A stretch of 64,000 nucleotides of DNA from Bdellovibrionota bacterium (GTDB taxonomy: Bacteria; Bdellovibrionota; Bdellovibrionia; Bdellovibrionales; JAEYZS01), in contig JAZKEU010000015.1 of NCBI GenBank assembly GCA_040386775.1, positions 1-64,000 of the forward strand. The letters run 5' to 3'. The notes beneath the pieces are model-generated. The model was not told the origin of the DNA. It worked only from the letters and a program-made list of their open reading frames with translations, and made no database searches. Of this stretch, positions 43,014-52,271 are shown piece after piece (the stretch's first letter is position 1; each line of letters begins with the position of its first letter). The translations under genes were made by a program, and so were the position numbers.

Positions 43014-43384
43014 TTTATCCTCTCTCGTTTCAGCAGCCGCTTGAGCGACTCCTAAGTGTGTATTAATGTTTAGACCTAACTTAAATGGAATAGGTCCATC
43101 GGATACCTTATGAGCAAGGCCGGTGCCAGGTCCTAGGTCGTATAGTTTTGAGACAGGCAAAATTTGGATGAAGAAATTCTATCCACCAGGGACCAAAAAC
43201 GTCACGAACTCAAACGGTCACAACAATGTTGCAACAAATGGTGGTTTTGAGTCATTCAAGTGAATAACTCGCTATAAAGATATCTTTGAGTTTTTGTGGC
43301 GGCGTCTCATTTAATACATATAATATAAAATATACTTTACTTTAATACGATATAATATAAAATAAAGTTTATAAGGAGTATTGT
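43014..43384. promoter_or_regulatory. Divergent control region between the motor operon and hipBA
   Basis: This 371-base gap holds no gene. On the motor side, a short hairpin (43035-43050) of the AGTCGC type lies in the leader. Mid-gap is a 9-base-arm dyad with one mismatch (43249-43270: GAGTCATTC...GAATAACTC) and a perfect 12-base palindrome AAAGATATCTTT (43276-43287). On the hip side are two AT-rich direct repeats (described separately). A motor-operon promoter must lie here, but I could not fix one. Confidence 0.55.
43310..43364 (+). promoter_or_regulatory. hipBA promoter with two 23-24-base direct repeats
   Basis: TTTAATAC followed by AT then ATAATATAAAATA (43310-43332) recurs as TTTAATAC-GAT-ATAATATAAAATA (43341-43364). 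The repeat starts are 31 bases apart, about three helical turns, so a dimeric repressor could bind the same face of DNA. The TATAAT within the second copy fits a -10 box, and AAGGAG lies just before the hipB start. HipB autorepression through several operators is the known rule for such modules. Confidence 0.65.
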
Positions 43385-43702
43385 ATGTATACACCAAATA
43401 AAGCGAAAGAAGCCTTAAAAGAATTGGGAGGGCATATTCGCATGGCTCGCAAAAGACGTCTTTGGACGATTGCGGAACTTTCACAAAAGGTTGGTGTATC
43501 GTCTCCAACAATCATTTCTTTGGAAAAAGGGGAGTCCACTGTCAGTGTTGGAGTTCTTGTTTCAGCGCTTTGGACTCTTGGTTTAGATGCAGAACTTCGT
43601 GCTCTAACAACTTTGAACGATGTTGAAGGAATTAAGTTGATGAATATGAGACTTCCTGAAAAAGTCCGCACAAAAAAGAAAGCTCTAGATAATGACTTCT
43701 AA
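43385..43702 (+). CDS. hipB: HipB-like antitoxin, HTH XRE family
   Basis: This 105-residue protein has an XRE-type helix-turn-helix (IRMARKRRLWTIAELSQKVG, VSSPTIISLEKGESTVSVGV, about residues 17-70) and a basic C-terminal tail (RTKKKALDNDF). It would neutralise the HipA kinase and repress its own promoter. The start at ATG 43385 follows AAGGAG. Its stop overlaps the hipA start by 11 bases, so translation is coupled, as usual for antitoxin-toxin pairs. The tail is a candidate HipA-contacting element. Confidence 0.88.
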   Translation: MYTPNKAKEALKELGGHIRMARKRRLWTIAELSQKVGVSSPTIISLEKGESTVSVGVLVSALWTLGLDAELRALTTLNDVEGIKLMNMRLPEKVRTKKKALDNDF

Positions 43703-44921
43703 GGAATGTTTTGTTTACATTCAACTTCCAAACTCGTTTGAAACTGTAACTGTTGGTAAATTCAAGTGGGAAAAAGCAGGTTCTAATTCTGAAGTTGGCA
43801 CTTTCATTTATGGGCAATCGTATTTGAGAAATCCCAATAGAATTTCACTCGACCCCTTCAATTTGCCACTTGAAGAAAGAGAATTCCAAGTGACCATCAA
43901 TGAAGGCGTGCATGGACCAATACGTGACGCGAGCCCAGACAGTTGGGGGAGATATGTCATCCAAAAAAATACTCCTCTGGATCAACATGACCCGATGGGA
44001 TATTTGTTAAATTCTGCTGGCGACAGGATTGGCGCATTATCATTTGGATTTGGAAAAGTGCCTCCGGCACCAGTTCGAATCTTCAATAAAACAATTGATT
44101 TAGAAAAATTAATTAAAGCTGCTCATAAACTTGAAAAAGATCAGCCATTGAGCAAAGCTGAAAAAGCGCTGCTCATGGTAGGTCCATCAGCAGGAGGGGC
44201 AAGGCCTAAAACAACTGTAGAAAATAACAATAATTTGTGGATTGCTAAATTTCCTGCAGTTGCTGACAAACAGAATTTTTCAAAAATTGAATACGTGACA
44301 ATGAAGTTTGCTAAAAAGTGTGGTTTGAATGTTCCAGACGTTGATCTTGTCCAGATTGGAGGTCAGGATGTCTTTTTAATTAAGAGATTTGATAGAGTTT
44401 ATCAAAAATCAAAACAAGATTACTATCGACATCACTTTGTGAGCGGGCTAACACTTCTTAATCTAGATGAAAGAGACTATGCCAACTGGTCTTATATTGA
44501 TTTTGCAGATCAAATGCGCAGGTGGATTTTAAATCCGTCAAATGACCTGCGAGAGCTTTTTAAGAGAATTGCATTCAACGGTTTAATTTCAAATACAGAT
44601 GATCATCCCAGAAACCACGGCTTTATTCATACTGGAAATGGCTATAGGCTCTCTCCAGTTTATGATTTAGTCCCTAAACCTGAAGCTGGAACTACTCGTT
44701 ACTTAGCGATGCCATTTGGAGATCAAGGTAAAGTATTTATTTTCGAAAATTTGATTTCCAGATCGGATGCATTCGGTTTATCTAGAGAAGAAGCTACGTT
44801 AATTTATAAAAAATTAAAGTCAAATATTTCAAATTGGCGATCATTTTACAGTGCAAACGGATTGGCATCTTCAGATATGGAGTATCTCGAAAATTCTTTT
44901 AATCATTGGAAAACGCTTTAA
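43692..44921 (+). CDS. hipA: HipA-type serine/threonine kinase toxin
   Basis: This 409-residue HipA-fold kinase has an N-terminal small subdomain (VGKFKWEKAG...), the SAGGARPKTTV loop, the ATP-binding lysine in LWIAKFPAV, the catalytic loop NGLISNTDDHPRNHG (Asp-x-x-x-x-Asn) and SPVYDLVPKP with the metal-binding aspartate. HipA proteins phosphorylate glutamyl-tRNA synthetase or other targets and slow growth. The catalytic residues look intact. The length is near E. coli HipA (440). No mobile element is next to it, so acquisition cannot be judged. Confidence 0.93.
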   Translation: MTSKECFVYIQLPNSFETVTVGKFKWEKAGSNSEVGTFIYGQSYLRNPNRISLDPFNLPLEEREFQVTINEGVHGPIRDASPDSWGRYVIQKNTPLDQHDPMGYLLNSAGDRIGALSFGFGKVPPAPVRIFNKTIDLEKLIKAAHKLEKDQPLSKAEKALLMVGPSAGGARPKTTVENNNNLWIAKFPAVADKQNFSKIEYVTMKFAKKCGLNVPDVDLVQIGGQDVFLIKRFDRVYQKSKQDYYRHHFVSGLTLLNLDERDYANWSYIDFADQMRRWILNPSNDLRELFKRIAFNGLISNTDDHPRNHGFIHTGNGYRLSPVYDLVPKPEAGTTRYLAMPFGDQGKVFIFENLISRSDAFGLSREEATLIYKKLKSNISNWRSFYSANGLASSDMEYLENSFNHWKTL

Positions 44922-45029
44922 AAAATTTTAGGCACGTGAGTCTTCTACGTACCCACATCTTTTATTAGGTATGAGTAATTTTTTGAGACAAAACTTATAG
45001 TAATTCTCGGCCAATTAATGTTTGGAGGC

Positions 45030-46124
45030 TTAGAAATTCTCGATGAAAACCCAAGTCGATTCGGTTTGTTCTTTAATGTAGCTTTCGATCTCGTTAGGGT
45101 AGGGAGCTTTGCTACTTCCCATTTCTATGGCTACGGAAATCGTGTTTTTTGCCCAATAGTAGTAATCTGCGCTTGAACCTTTTGCGACGTAGATGACTTT
45201 GGAAATTGGTCCAAAAGTATAACCATTGGCAGCAGACATTTTCTTTGTGAGGTCATTAAAAATCTCTTTGTCTTTTTGGGGAACCGAATCATAAGTGAAT
45301 GCCCAAGGATACATAGTGAGTTCGCCGTAGGCGTGGAAATCTAAAGTTCCCACAAAATTTCTAGAATTAAAAAAATTGATAAGCGCAGCAATACTAGCGG
45401 TTGATTTTGCATTTGGATTTTCCGGAGAAGGATACGATCTGTTCGGATCAACGCCTTTATCGTATCTTGCTCTTGCCACAAACCCATCGGCGTTTACCAC
45501 CGGGATAAAATAAAGTTCATGGGAATTTATCATATTTGTGAGTCTCTGATCACTCCCGTATCCCGCCATCAATTTATCAATCAATCCTAGAGCCACTTCG
45601 GTTGTAATGATCTCATCTCCGTGAGTGGCAGCAGTGATCATCAACTCTGGTTCATCTTCATCCGCTTCAACATTATCTGAGATTTTTACCGCAAAGAGAG
45701 TTCTGCCATCAGCAGACTTTCCGTATTCTACAAATTGCACAAGTTCTGGTCTGTTGGATGCGAGGGTTTGAAGTTTTTCGATAATCTGATCATGGAGTTG
45801 ATACTGCCTCAATAAATTGGTGAGAGAGAATATTTGTGAGCGCATTGTCAGTTTTCTTAATGGAGCAGAATAATCCATTTCGATCAATTTTGCAGCAGGA
45901 GCCAACGCCAAAAAGTTTTGAGCTTGATCTATGGGTACCAACACTTCGTATCCATTACTTAGTTTACGCACAACTTCGAATTGTTCCGCAATTTTCATCA
46001 TCGATTCATCTTGAATGTTTGTAACGTGATAAGTTGAGAGTATAGGATCAGAGGATTGCACGCTATTGGTAGTTCCCGCGACCAAAAGACATCCCATAGC
46101 TATAGCAAAAATAAATTTTTTCAT
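45030..46124 (-). CDS. Exported M14 zinc carboxypeptidase
   Basis: About 364 residues from ATG 46124 (MKKFIFAIAMGCLLVAGTTN). It has a GGGGGG site and a signal peptide, while the ATG-like start at 46178 would place the signal 18 residues inside. The zinc ligands are visible as ATHGDEIITTE (H-x-x-E) and LDFHAYGELTMYPW (third His), and the catalytic glutamate in SVAIEMGSSKAPYP. M14 enzymes cut C-terminal residues from peptides or peptidoglycan cross-links. Being exported fits prey or host digestion or wall editing. It lies 60 bases after the ABC-F gene. Confidence 0.9.
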   Translation of the reverse strand: MKKFIFAIAMGCLLVAGTTNSVQSSDPILSTYHVTNIQDESMMKIAEQFEVVRKLSNGYEVLVPIDQAQNFLALAPAAKLIEMDYSAPLRKLTMRSQIFSLTNLLRQYQLHDQIIEKLQTLASNRPELVQFVEYGKSADGRTLFAVKISDNVEADEDEPELMITAATHGDEIITTEVALGLIDKLMAGYGSDQRLTNMINSHELYFIPVVNADGFVARARYDKGVDPNRSYPSPENPNAKSTASIAALINFFNSRNFVGTLDFHAYGELTMYPWAFTYDSVPQKDKEIFNDLTKKMSAANGYTFGPISKVIYVAKGSSADYYYWAKNTISVAIEMGSSKAPYPNEIESYIKEQTESTWVFIENF

Positions 46125-46184
46125 TTGATCCCCCCACGGATAGGGAGATGTATATCTTGAGATTTTATTGGAAGACAACAGGTA

Positions 46185-47801
46185 TTAGTGGCGCTTTTTC
46201 TCTTGGTAGTAATCCCAGTCGCCGTTGTAGATATTCAGTTCACTTTTATCGAGTTCGAAAACTTTTGATGTAATTTCTCTTAAAAAATATCTGTCATGGC
46301 TTACAATTATTACAGTGCCTTGATAACGTCTGATTGCGTCTAAAAGCACTTCACGAGAAGAAATATCTAAGTGATTGGTAGGTTCATCAAGAATAAGAAG
46401 GTTTGTTGCTCTCGATAAAATTTTAGCAAGAACCACTCTGGATTTCTCACCGCCAGACAATATAGAAATTTTTTTGTCGGCTTCATCACCAGAAAATTTA
46501 AGTGCTCCAAGTAAGCTCTTCACATGGCCAACGCTTGCCGTAGGAATGTTTCCGTGAACTTCTTCTTGAACTGTATTCTTTGGGTTGAGTACGTCCAGGG
46601 CATTCTGCGAAAAATAACCAATCTCAGTGCTTGGTCCTACAGTCAACGAGCCATCAGTTTTTTCGGTGTGTCCCGATAAGATTTTGAGAAGTGTGGATTT
46701 ACCAGCTCCGTTCACGCCGACAACAGCAATGCGATCCAAGCGTTTTACAAGAGCCGTAGCACCTTGAAATACTAATTTCTCTTTCCCGTCATGAGTTTGA
46801 TAAACTTTTTTTAAATTTTCGAATTTCACCACTTCATCACCACCACGGGGACTTTGCGGCCATTCAAAATGAATGACTTGTTCTTCCGGTGGAATTTCGA
46901 TGCGATCTATTTTTTCTAATTTTTTAACTCGCGATTGCACTTGAGCAGCGTGCGATGCGCGGGCGGCAAATCTTGCGATAAATTCTTCTTCTTTTGCCAG
47001 CATGTCATCTTGACGTCTTGCTTGAGCAATCAGTTGCTCTTTTCGGATATCACGGTCTTTTTCATAAAAATCATAGTTGCCGGTGTAGGTGGTGATGGTT
47101 TTATTTGCGACTTCAATGATTTTAGAAACGATTCGGTTCATAAAGTCACGATCATGGCTTGTCATAAGGAGTGCGCCCTTATAATTCACAATCCATTCTT
47201 CTAACCAAACGATCGACTCCAAGTCCAAATGGTTTGTCGGTTCATCCATCAAAAGCACATCTGGCTTTAGAACTAAAATTTTAGCTAGAGCAATTCTCAT
47301 TTTCCACCCACCACTGAAGGTGGCAGTGTCGCGGGATTGGTCTTCGGGTGGAATTCCCAGTCCAGTGAGAACTTCGGCGGCTCGGGAATCCAAGTCATAT
47401 CCTCCGAGGCGCTCAAATTCTGATTGAGCTTCTCCATATCTTTCTAAAACCTTCATCATCTCATCTTCACCCAGAGGTTCAGAGAGTTTGGCTTCCAATA
47501 CTTTAAGTTCTTCTTGAAGTTTAGTAACAGGTCCAGCTGCGGACTTCACTTCGTTGATCACAGTGTTCCCGCGCATGTCTTCGATTTTTTGAGAGAAATA
47601 TCCGATCACGCACTTTTCAGGTTTTGAGACGGCTCCGGTTTCAACACCTTCTTCGCCCATAATGATGCGAAAAATCGTAGTCTTACCGTTGCCATTAGGG
47701 CCAACTAAGCCTATTTTTTCGCCAGCGTTGATTTGAAACCCTGCATTTTTAAACAAAGTTTTTGAGCCATAATTTTTTGTAATTCCAGAGACGTGAATCA
47801 T
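46185..47801 (-). CDS. ABC-F family ATPase (ribosome-associated)
   Basis: This 538-residue soluble protein has two ABC domains without TM segments. Domain 1 has Walker A GPNGNGKTTIFR and signature TFSGGWKMRIALAKI. Domain 2 has GVNGAGKSTLLKI and signature ILSGGEKSRVVLAKI. A charged linker (about 240-300) lies between. ABC-F proteins bind the ribosomal E-site and adjust translation or antibiotic tolerance. The length is close to YbiT/EttA-like members; the subgroup cannot be fixed by eye. Confidence 0.93.
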   Translation of the reverse strand: MIHVSGITKNYGSKTLFKNAGFQINAGEKIGLVGPNGNGKTTIFRIIMGEEGVETGAVSKPEKCVIGYFSQKIEDMRGNTVINEVKSAAGPVTKLQEELKVLEAKLSEPLGEDEMMKVLERYGEAQSEFERLGGYDLDSRAAEVLTGLGIPPEDQSRDTATFSGGWKMRIALAKILVLKPDVLLMDEPTNHLDLESIVWLEEWIVNYKGALLMTSHDRDFMNRIVSKIIEVANKTITTYTGNYDFYEKDRDIRKEQLIAQARRQDDMLAKEEEFIARFAARASHAAQVQSRVKKLEKIDRIEIPPEEQVIHFEWPQSPRGGDEVVKFENLKKVYQTHDGKEKLVFQGATALVKRLDRIAVVGVNGAGKSTLLKILSGHTEKTDGSLTVGPSTEIGYFSQNALDVLNPKNTVQEEVHGNIPTASVGHVKSLLGALKFSGDEADKKISILSGGEKSRVVLAKILSRATNLLILDEPTNHLDISSREVLLDAIRRYQGTVIIVSHDRYFLREITSKVFELDKSELNIYNGDWDYYQEKKRH

Positions 47802-47865
47802 AGTGTGGGGATTCTTTCACAAAACTTCTTGATTCGCAATTCCAAATACAGCATTTTAGCGGTCC

Positions 47866-48651
47866 ATGACTAAAGAAACTCTCAAAAAATACCATCAGGA
47901 ATTAAAAAGTATTTTGGATAAACAACCCAAACCTCCCAGGGAAACCATTGCCTACATTGCGAGATACATTGGCGGTGTTGATCACGAAAAGCGAAAACCG
48001 GATGAACAGAGTCAATTGGTGTACTTGGGAGTTGGAACAGAAGCCAAAAGAGCTGCTGATAAAATTGGTTTTTCATTTTCAAAGCTATCTCAAGATGAGC
48101 AGGCAGAAATTTGGAATTACATCTGGTACAATTCAAATACGTTCGAAGAAAAATGGTATGCCTTAAACTTCTTCAATAAAAAATCCACATTGAAGGTGAT
48201 TACCAAATATTGGGATCTTTTAAAAATTTGGGTGGCAGATGTCGACAATTGGGCGCACTCGGATACTTTATCTGGAATTTATGCGACAGTTTTAGAATCC
48301 GATCATAAAAAATATTTACCTTATTTTAGGAAACTCAATAAATCTAAAAATCCATGGGAGAGACGTCAATCGATTGTAGGGCTTTATTTTTACACTCGAC
48401 TTCGTAAGAAAACTTTACCGGCAAAGATTGGTTTAGAGTTTGTAGAAAATCTCATCGACGATAAACACATTTATATTCAAAAGGGTGTAGGTTGGACCTT
48501 AAGGGAAATCTACCAAGTGGATGAGAATGCGCAATTGGCTTTTGTGAAGAAAAACATAAAAAGAATTGCCCCTGCCGCATACTATGCAACAGTTGAAAAG
48601 TATCCAGCAAAGTTAAAGGCAGAAGTAAAAATACTAAGGATGAAAAAATAA
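47866..48651 (+). CDS. DNA alkylation repair protein, AlkD-like HEAT repeat
   Basis: This 261-residue protein consists of helical HEAT-like repeats. The blocks FSFSKLSQDEQAEIWNYIWYN, VDNWAHSDTLSGIYATVLES, NPWERRQSIVGLYFYTR and KGVGWTLREIYQVDE match the AlkD superfamily, in which tryptophans and an aspartate in the DNA groove excise alkylated bases. The W-x-x-S-D and W-E-R-R pieces are the typical ones. The chain is slightly longer than AlkD (237). It diverges from the ABC-F gene. Confidence 0.85.
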   Translation: MTKETLKKYHQELKSILDKQPKPPRETIAYIARYIGGVDHEKRKPDEQSQLVYLGVGTEAKRAADKIGFSFSKLSQDEQAEIWNYIWYNSNTFEEKWYALNFFNKKSTLKVITKYWDLLKIWVADVDNWAHSDTLSGIYATVLESDHKKYLPYFRKLNKSKNPWERRQSIVGLYFYTRLRKKTLPAKIGLEFVENLIDDKHIYIQKGVGWTLREIYQVDENAQLAFVKKNIKRIAPAAYYATVEKYPAKLKAEVKILRMKK

Positions 48652-48664
48652 TTATATAAATGAA

Positions 48665-49036
48665 TTATTCCCTGTAACCAAATTCTTCAGCGGTTTTTTT
48701 GAGATAGATTTGGCAGAACTCATATTCACGTTCTTGTTGATCAATGGGCATGTTTTTAGTTGATGGCAAAACCTCATCTCGTATTTTAACTAAATTTCTC
48801 AAAACTTCATCATCTTTGAGTGCTCCTTTGATCAAAGCCTTCTTCAAGGCAGTCACGTCTTCGTATTGGATTTTCATTCTTTCATCTAGTTTTGATTCTT
48901 GTATTACGTCATAGATGATATTTTCAATAAATGGGACTGGTGAATCAGCAAAGGTCATTGTAATTCCCGAAAAATTAGCAAAAGCAAGGCATCGGCTTAA
49001 ACTTGAAATCACGAGGATAAAGAAAAGCAATTTCAT
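48665..49036 (-). CDS. Small secreted protein of unknown function
   Basis: This 123-residue protein has a signal peptide (MKLLFFILVISSLSRCLAFA). The mature part is helical and charged, with single cysteines and no family recognised. It has a good ribosome-binding site (AAGGAGGTTTC). It converges with the AlkD-like gene with 13 bases between stops. Confidence 0.65.
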   Translation of the reverse strand: MKLLFFILVISSLSRCLAFANFSGITMTFADSPVPFIENIIYDVIQESKLDERMKIQYEDVTALKKALIKGALKDDEVLRNLVKIRDEVLPSTKNMPIDQQEREYEFCQIYLKKTAEEFGYRE

Positions 49037-49153
49037 ATGAAACCTCCTTTTACTTTTTAAATTACGACACTACTCTAAATATCACGATTGAAAAAGTGTA
49101 GGATACGAAAAACGAAAGTGTGCTGTTAAGAACATAGTTACTTATAAGAAAAA

Positions 49154-50692
49154 TCACCAATCAATGGGTTGATAATCTTTTAAGAATTTACCGCACCAAT
49201 GGTGGCCGGTCAAAATCCCATGCAGGAATGGATCGCAAACCCTCGCTGCGCCATCTACAATATCAAGAGGTGGTTGGAAATCATGTACCGTTTGTTTGTA
49301 TTTAGCTAGAGTCGCGGGATCTTCGTCCGTGACCCAGCCGGTATCTACCGCATTCATAAAGATTCCGTCTTTTGCAAGATCGCTTGCAGACGTATGCGTG
49401 AGCATATTCAGAGCAGCCTTAGCCATATTCGTATGAGGATGTCGATCTTCTTTTTTAAAGCGATAGAATTTTCCTTCCATGGCAGTCACATTCACAATGT
49501 GTTTTTGTCCGGTGTTGTCTCTTCTCATGAGTGTCGCCAGTTTACTGCAGAGAACAAATGGGGCAATGGCGTTTACGAGTTGCACCTCGACCATCTCAGG
49601 AATATCAACGTCTGCAAGCTTTAATCTCCAGCTATTTGTAGTCCTGAGGTCAACCTGTTGAAGATCTTGATCGAGTTTTCCTTCTGGAAAAATTTCTTCC
49701 ACTCTTAGAGAATGATCATAATTGTATGGAATCTGTGAAAGTTGGGCGGATGAGCTGATTCCAATTGCAGGTTTCATGGAGGCATTCCACGAAACGGGCA
49801 TAGCGCCTGAGTTATCGTCTTTGGCAGTTAAGAGATTCAATTGAGCTTTACAGTTCTCATGACTTAAAAGTAAGTGTTGAGCTTCTTGAGGTAAGCCATC
49901 GAAAGGAGCGGTTTCTTTTTCCATGAGGTGAGCATAAAATCCTGGAGGGCGTCTTACGGTTTGAGCAGCGTTATTTATCAAAATATCGAGACGATCTAGG
50001 CTTTGTTCCATGTACCTCGCAAAAATCTCAACACTTGGTGTGTGACGCAAATCCAAGCCATAGATTTGCAGTCTATCTTTCCAAACAAAGTAATCTTCTT
50101 CTTTTGAAAATCGAATTGCTGCATCAACAGGAAATCTCGTAGTTACGATAACTCTTGCGCCAGATTTTAACATCATAAGCGCGCAATGGTATCCAATTTT
50201 GAGTCTCGCCCCGGTAATGATTGCCACTTGACCTGTGAGGTCTGCCATTTGGAATCTTTTTTGATAATTGTAGTCGCCGCAAGATTTGCACATTGTATCG
50301 TAGAAGAAGTGAAGAGTATTGAACTCAGCTTTGCAAACATAACAGTTGCGATAGTTTTCTAGAATTTTTTCTTCTGTTTGAGAGCTTGTGATTTCCTTTA
50401 GAGAAAGCTTAGCAGGTGCTTCGAAAACTGTATTCTCGCGAGCTTTTCTGATTCCCGTTTCGGCGCGTGCCTTACGATCTTTTAAAACTTTTTTAAGTCG
50501 GAGTTCCTTAGAAATAGCTTTGTGACGAATTCTCTGTTCATCGCGCGTAGGTCTGGAGAGTTTTCCTGCAGCCATTAAAAGGCCTTCACGCTCTTCATGC
50601 GATAATTTTGCAAGCTTTGCTGCATCTTGATTGAGGCTATTGATAGCTTCAATCATGCGCTTGATTTCTTCAGATGTAAGATTGTTTTGATC
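49154..50692 (-). CDS. Short-chain dehydrogenase with N-terminal zinc ribbon
   Basis: About 512 residues. The first 125 residues are charged and helical, followed by a zinc ribbon CYVCKAEFN...CKSCGDY (about 120-143). Then comes a Rossmann domain with TGARLKIGY in place of TGxxxGIG and [14 protein letters not shown] (NNAG-type). In the usual YxxxK place I read [12 protein letters not shown]-like TNMAK, so threonine replaces the catalytic tyrosine. A GTG at 50692 is a possible start, and ATG 50656 another; a start at 50770 would overlap the next gene. It resembles a conserved SDR group of unknown substrate. Confidence 0.8.
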   Translation of the reverse strand, partial: DQNNLTSEEIKRMIEAINSLNQDAAKLAKLSHEEREGLLMAAGKLSRPTRDEQRIRHKAISKELRLKKVLKDRKARAETGIRKARENTVFEAPAKLSLKEITSSQTEEKILENYRNCYVCKAEFNTLHFFYDTMCKSCGDYNYQKRFQMADLTGQVAIITGARLKIGYHCALMMLKSGARVIVTTRFPVDAAIRFSKEEDYFVWKDRLQIYGLDLRHTPSVEIFARYMEQSLDRLDILINNAAQTVRRPPGFYAHLMEKETAPFDGLPQEAQHLLLSHENCKAQLNLLTAKDDNSGAMPVSWNASMKPAIGISSSAQLSQIPYNYDHSLRVEEIFPEGKLDQDLQQVDLRTTNSWRLKLADVDIPEMVEVQLVNAIAPFVLCSKLATLMRRDNTGQKHIVNVTAMEGKFYRFKKEDRHPHTNMAKAALNMLTHTSASDLAKDGIFMNAVDTGWVTDEDPATLAKYKQTVHDFQPPLDIVDGAARVCDPFLHGILTGHHWCGKFLKDYQPIDW

Positions 50693-50750
50693 CACAGAAA
50701 AGCTTATAGCAAGGCATAAGGTTCGGGGTAAAGGATTTCTTGGATTTTGG

Positions 50751-51503
50751 TCAATTAAACAGGGCCGCACAAGTGGCGACGCGGGGATGACGTCTTGTGG
50801 AGTAAATTAAAGGGTTTGGCTGTACTATTTGGTGATAAACGCCAGCCAAGTTTTCAGCTAAATTCTTGGCCCATAAACCATTGAGGTAGGCTGAAGCTTT
50901 CCTAGCTTTTTTTATACCTATTTCCTCAGGCGTTATAGGGTTCTTCTCTCGTTCCACTATATCAGCAATTTTTTCAATCAGAATGATCAATTGCCCTATA
51001 GAATTGGGCGTCCCATCAACATTTAGCAATCCATGTTTCTTGAGCACTGCTTCGTCATATTGTTTAGCATAAAAGTTAAGTTCTTGAATGAGAGCTTTAA
51101 TTTTTTTTGAGTTTACTGAGTCATATTTATTTTGGCCAAAAAAATTATAAAGACGATCGGCAAAGGGAAGCTTATTTTTATAACCCAAATCCCTTAGGTC
51201 CTCTACGGAAGCTAGTTTTTCATAATCATGCATCCTGAGTTTTTCTATCAAAACATGCTCTGGAACATTTTTGAAGTGAGTTTCTTTATATTCATTATAA
51301 AGGTACATACCTAAAGTATAAACATTTTGGGCGTGAGTCTGCGTATGGACCTTAAAGTCCTCTAGATTTTTAACATGTCTAATGTCTTCCTTGCTTTTCA
51401 AGGCAATTAACGAAAAAGAAATAAATATCAGACATGTGTATAAAGACTTATTGTTAAAATGCGTTTTATTTATTCTCATTCCTCTAGGGTATATATAAAG
51501 CAA
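50751..51503 (-). CDS. Exported or membrane-anchored protein with possible HD-type motif
   Basis: This 250-residue protein starts with a hydrophobic helix ([17 protein letters not shown]). The rest is helical and charged. A pattern H...HD...D is visible: [23 protein letters not shown] and [12 protein letters not shown], in the order expected for an HD metal-dependent phosphohydrolase. The spacing is plausible but not proof. The tail is basic and ends with a CAALFN. The start and function are uncertain. Its last bases overlap the upstream-extended form of the SDR gene. Confidence 0.55.
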   Translation of the reverse strand: MLYIYPRGMRINKTHFNNKSLYTCLIFISFSLIALKSKEDIRHVKNLEDFKVHTQTHAQNVYTLGMYLYNEYKETHFKNVPEHVLIEKLRMHDYEKLASVEDLRDLGYKNKLPFADRLYNFFGQNKYDSVNSKKIKALIQELNFYAKQYDEAVLKKHGLLNVDGTPNSIGQLIILIEKIADIVEREKNPITPEEIGIKKARKASAYLNGLWAKNLAENLAGVYHQIVQPNPLIYSTRRHPRVATCAALFN

Positions 51504-51758
51504 TAAGTGGACCGCTCTATCTCAATTCGAGAAGGACCGTTAATTTTTGCAGCAATTTGGCAACAATGATGACGTTTTACGCTGACAGAAGAAAAGCATC
51601 TGCACACTTTCAAAAGCAATAGGTTCTTAATTAAAAATATTGATTGCTTAAAGTGCTTTTAATTTGCTTTGGGTCTTGGATCGCATCTGGCATAACACCT
51701 AAGAGTAGGCTGTGATAACTATTAAGAATATGGACTTGGCCAAATAAGGAATTAGTAT

Positions 51759-52271
51759 ATGAAATTTTTAAATTTTATTTTAGTAATGAGTATAGTAGCT
51801 GTCTCCCTAGCCCCAAAAAAAGCTGTTGCTGATGAGTCTATAAGAGTTAAGCTTTTTCAAAGTTTAAAAAGCTCAAGGAACACGGTAGAAAGAGAAATAA
51901 GTAAAGGAAAAAATTCAGTTGTTATTTCTGAAGGCATTATTAATTACAATATAACACCCAAACACAAAATTAAGGTCAATCTCGAATTTGTAGGAGATGG
52001 AATGGCAAAATGGATTGATGCGCGACTGGTTGTATATTTAAATAATGATAATGGTGGAATGATTTTAGATGTAAACAATATTTTATCTCCAGAAACTAAA
52101 ATTGCTTCCAAAACTACATATAAAAGCAATAACGAAGTCATAACAAAAATGTACATTCCAATTAATATATTTTCACCTGAAGGAATGGCGATCCGACTGG
52201 GAGCTTTGGCGGCTTACGCTAAAAATGGTAAGTTAGGTAGCCTACATCTCACGCGAGACCATGTTGAGTAA
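51759..52271 (+). CDS. Secreted protein of unknown function
   Basis: This 170-residue protein has a signal peptide (MKFLNFILVMSIVAVSLAPK, cleaved near AVA). The mature part is beta-rich with no cysteine, about 145 residues, and of no known family. It is preceded by AAGGAATT and overlaps the next gene (a signal-bearing methyltransferase) by 11 bases, so the two are likely translated together and may act on the same pathway. The 255-base gap upstream of it shows no structure. Confidence 0.7.
   Translation: MKFLNFILVMSIVAVSLAPKKAVADESIRVKLFQSLKSSRNTVEREISKGKNSVVISEGIINYNITPKHKIKVNLEFVGDGMAKWIDARLVVYLNNDNGGMILDVNNILSPETKIASKTTYKSNNEVITKMYIPINIFSPEGMAIRLGALAAYAKNGKLGSLHLTRDHVE

Noticed and set aside
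43014-43160. A 49-residue N-terminal extension of the TolQ-like protein.
   Set aside because: The family normally starts at the MDFITNIGKAFEHGG position, which has its own GAGG site. The extension is unlike a TolQ start and includes the leader hairpin.
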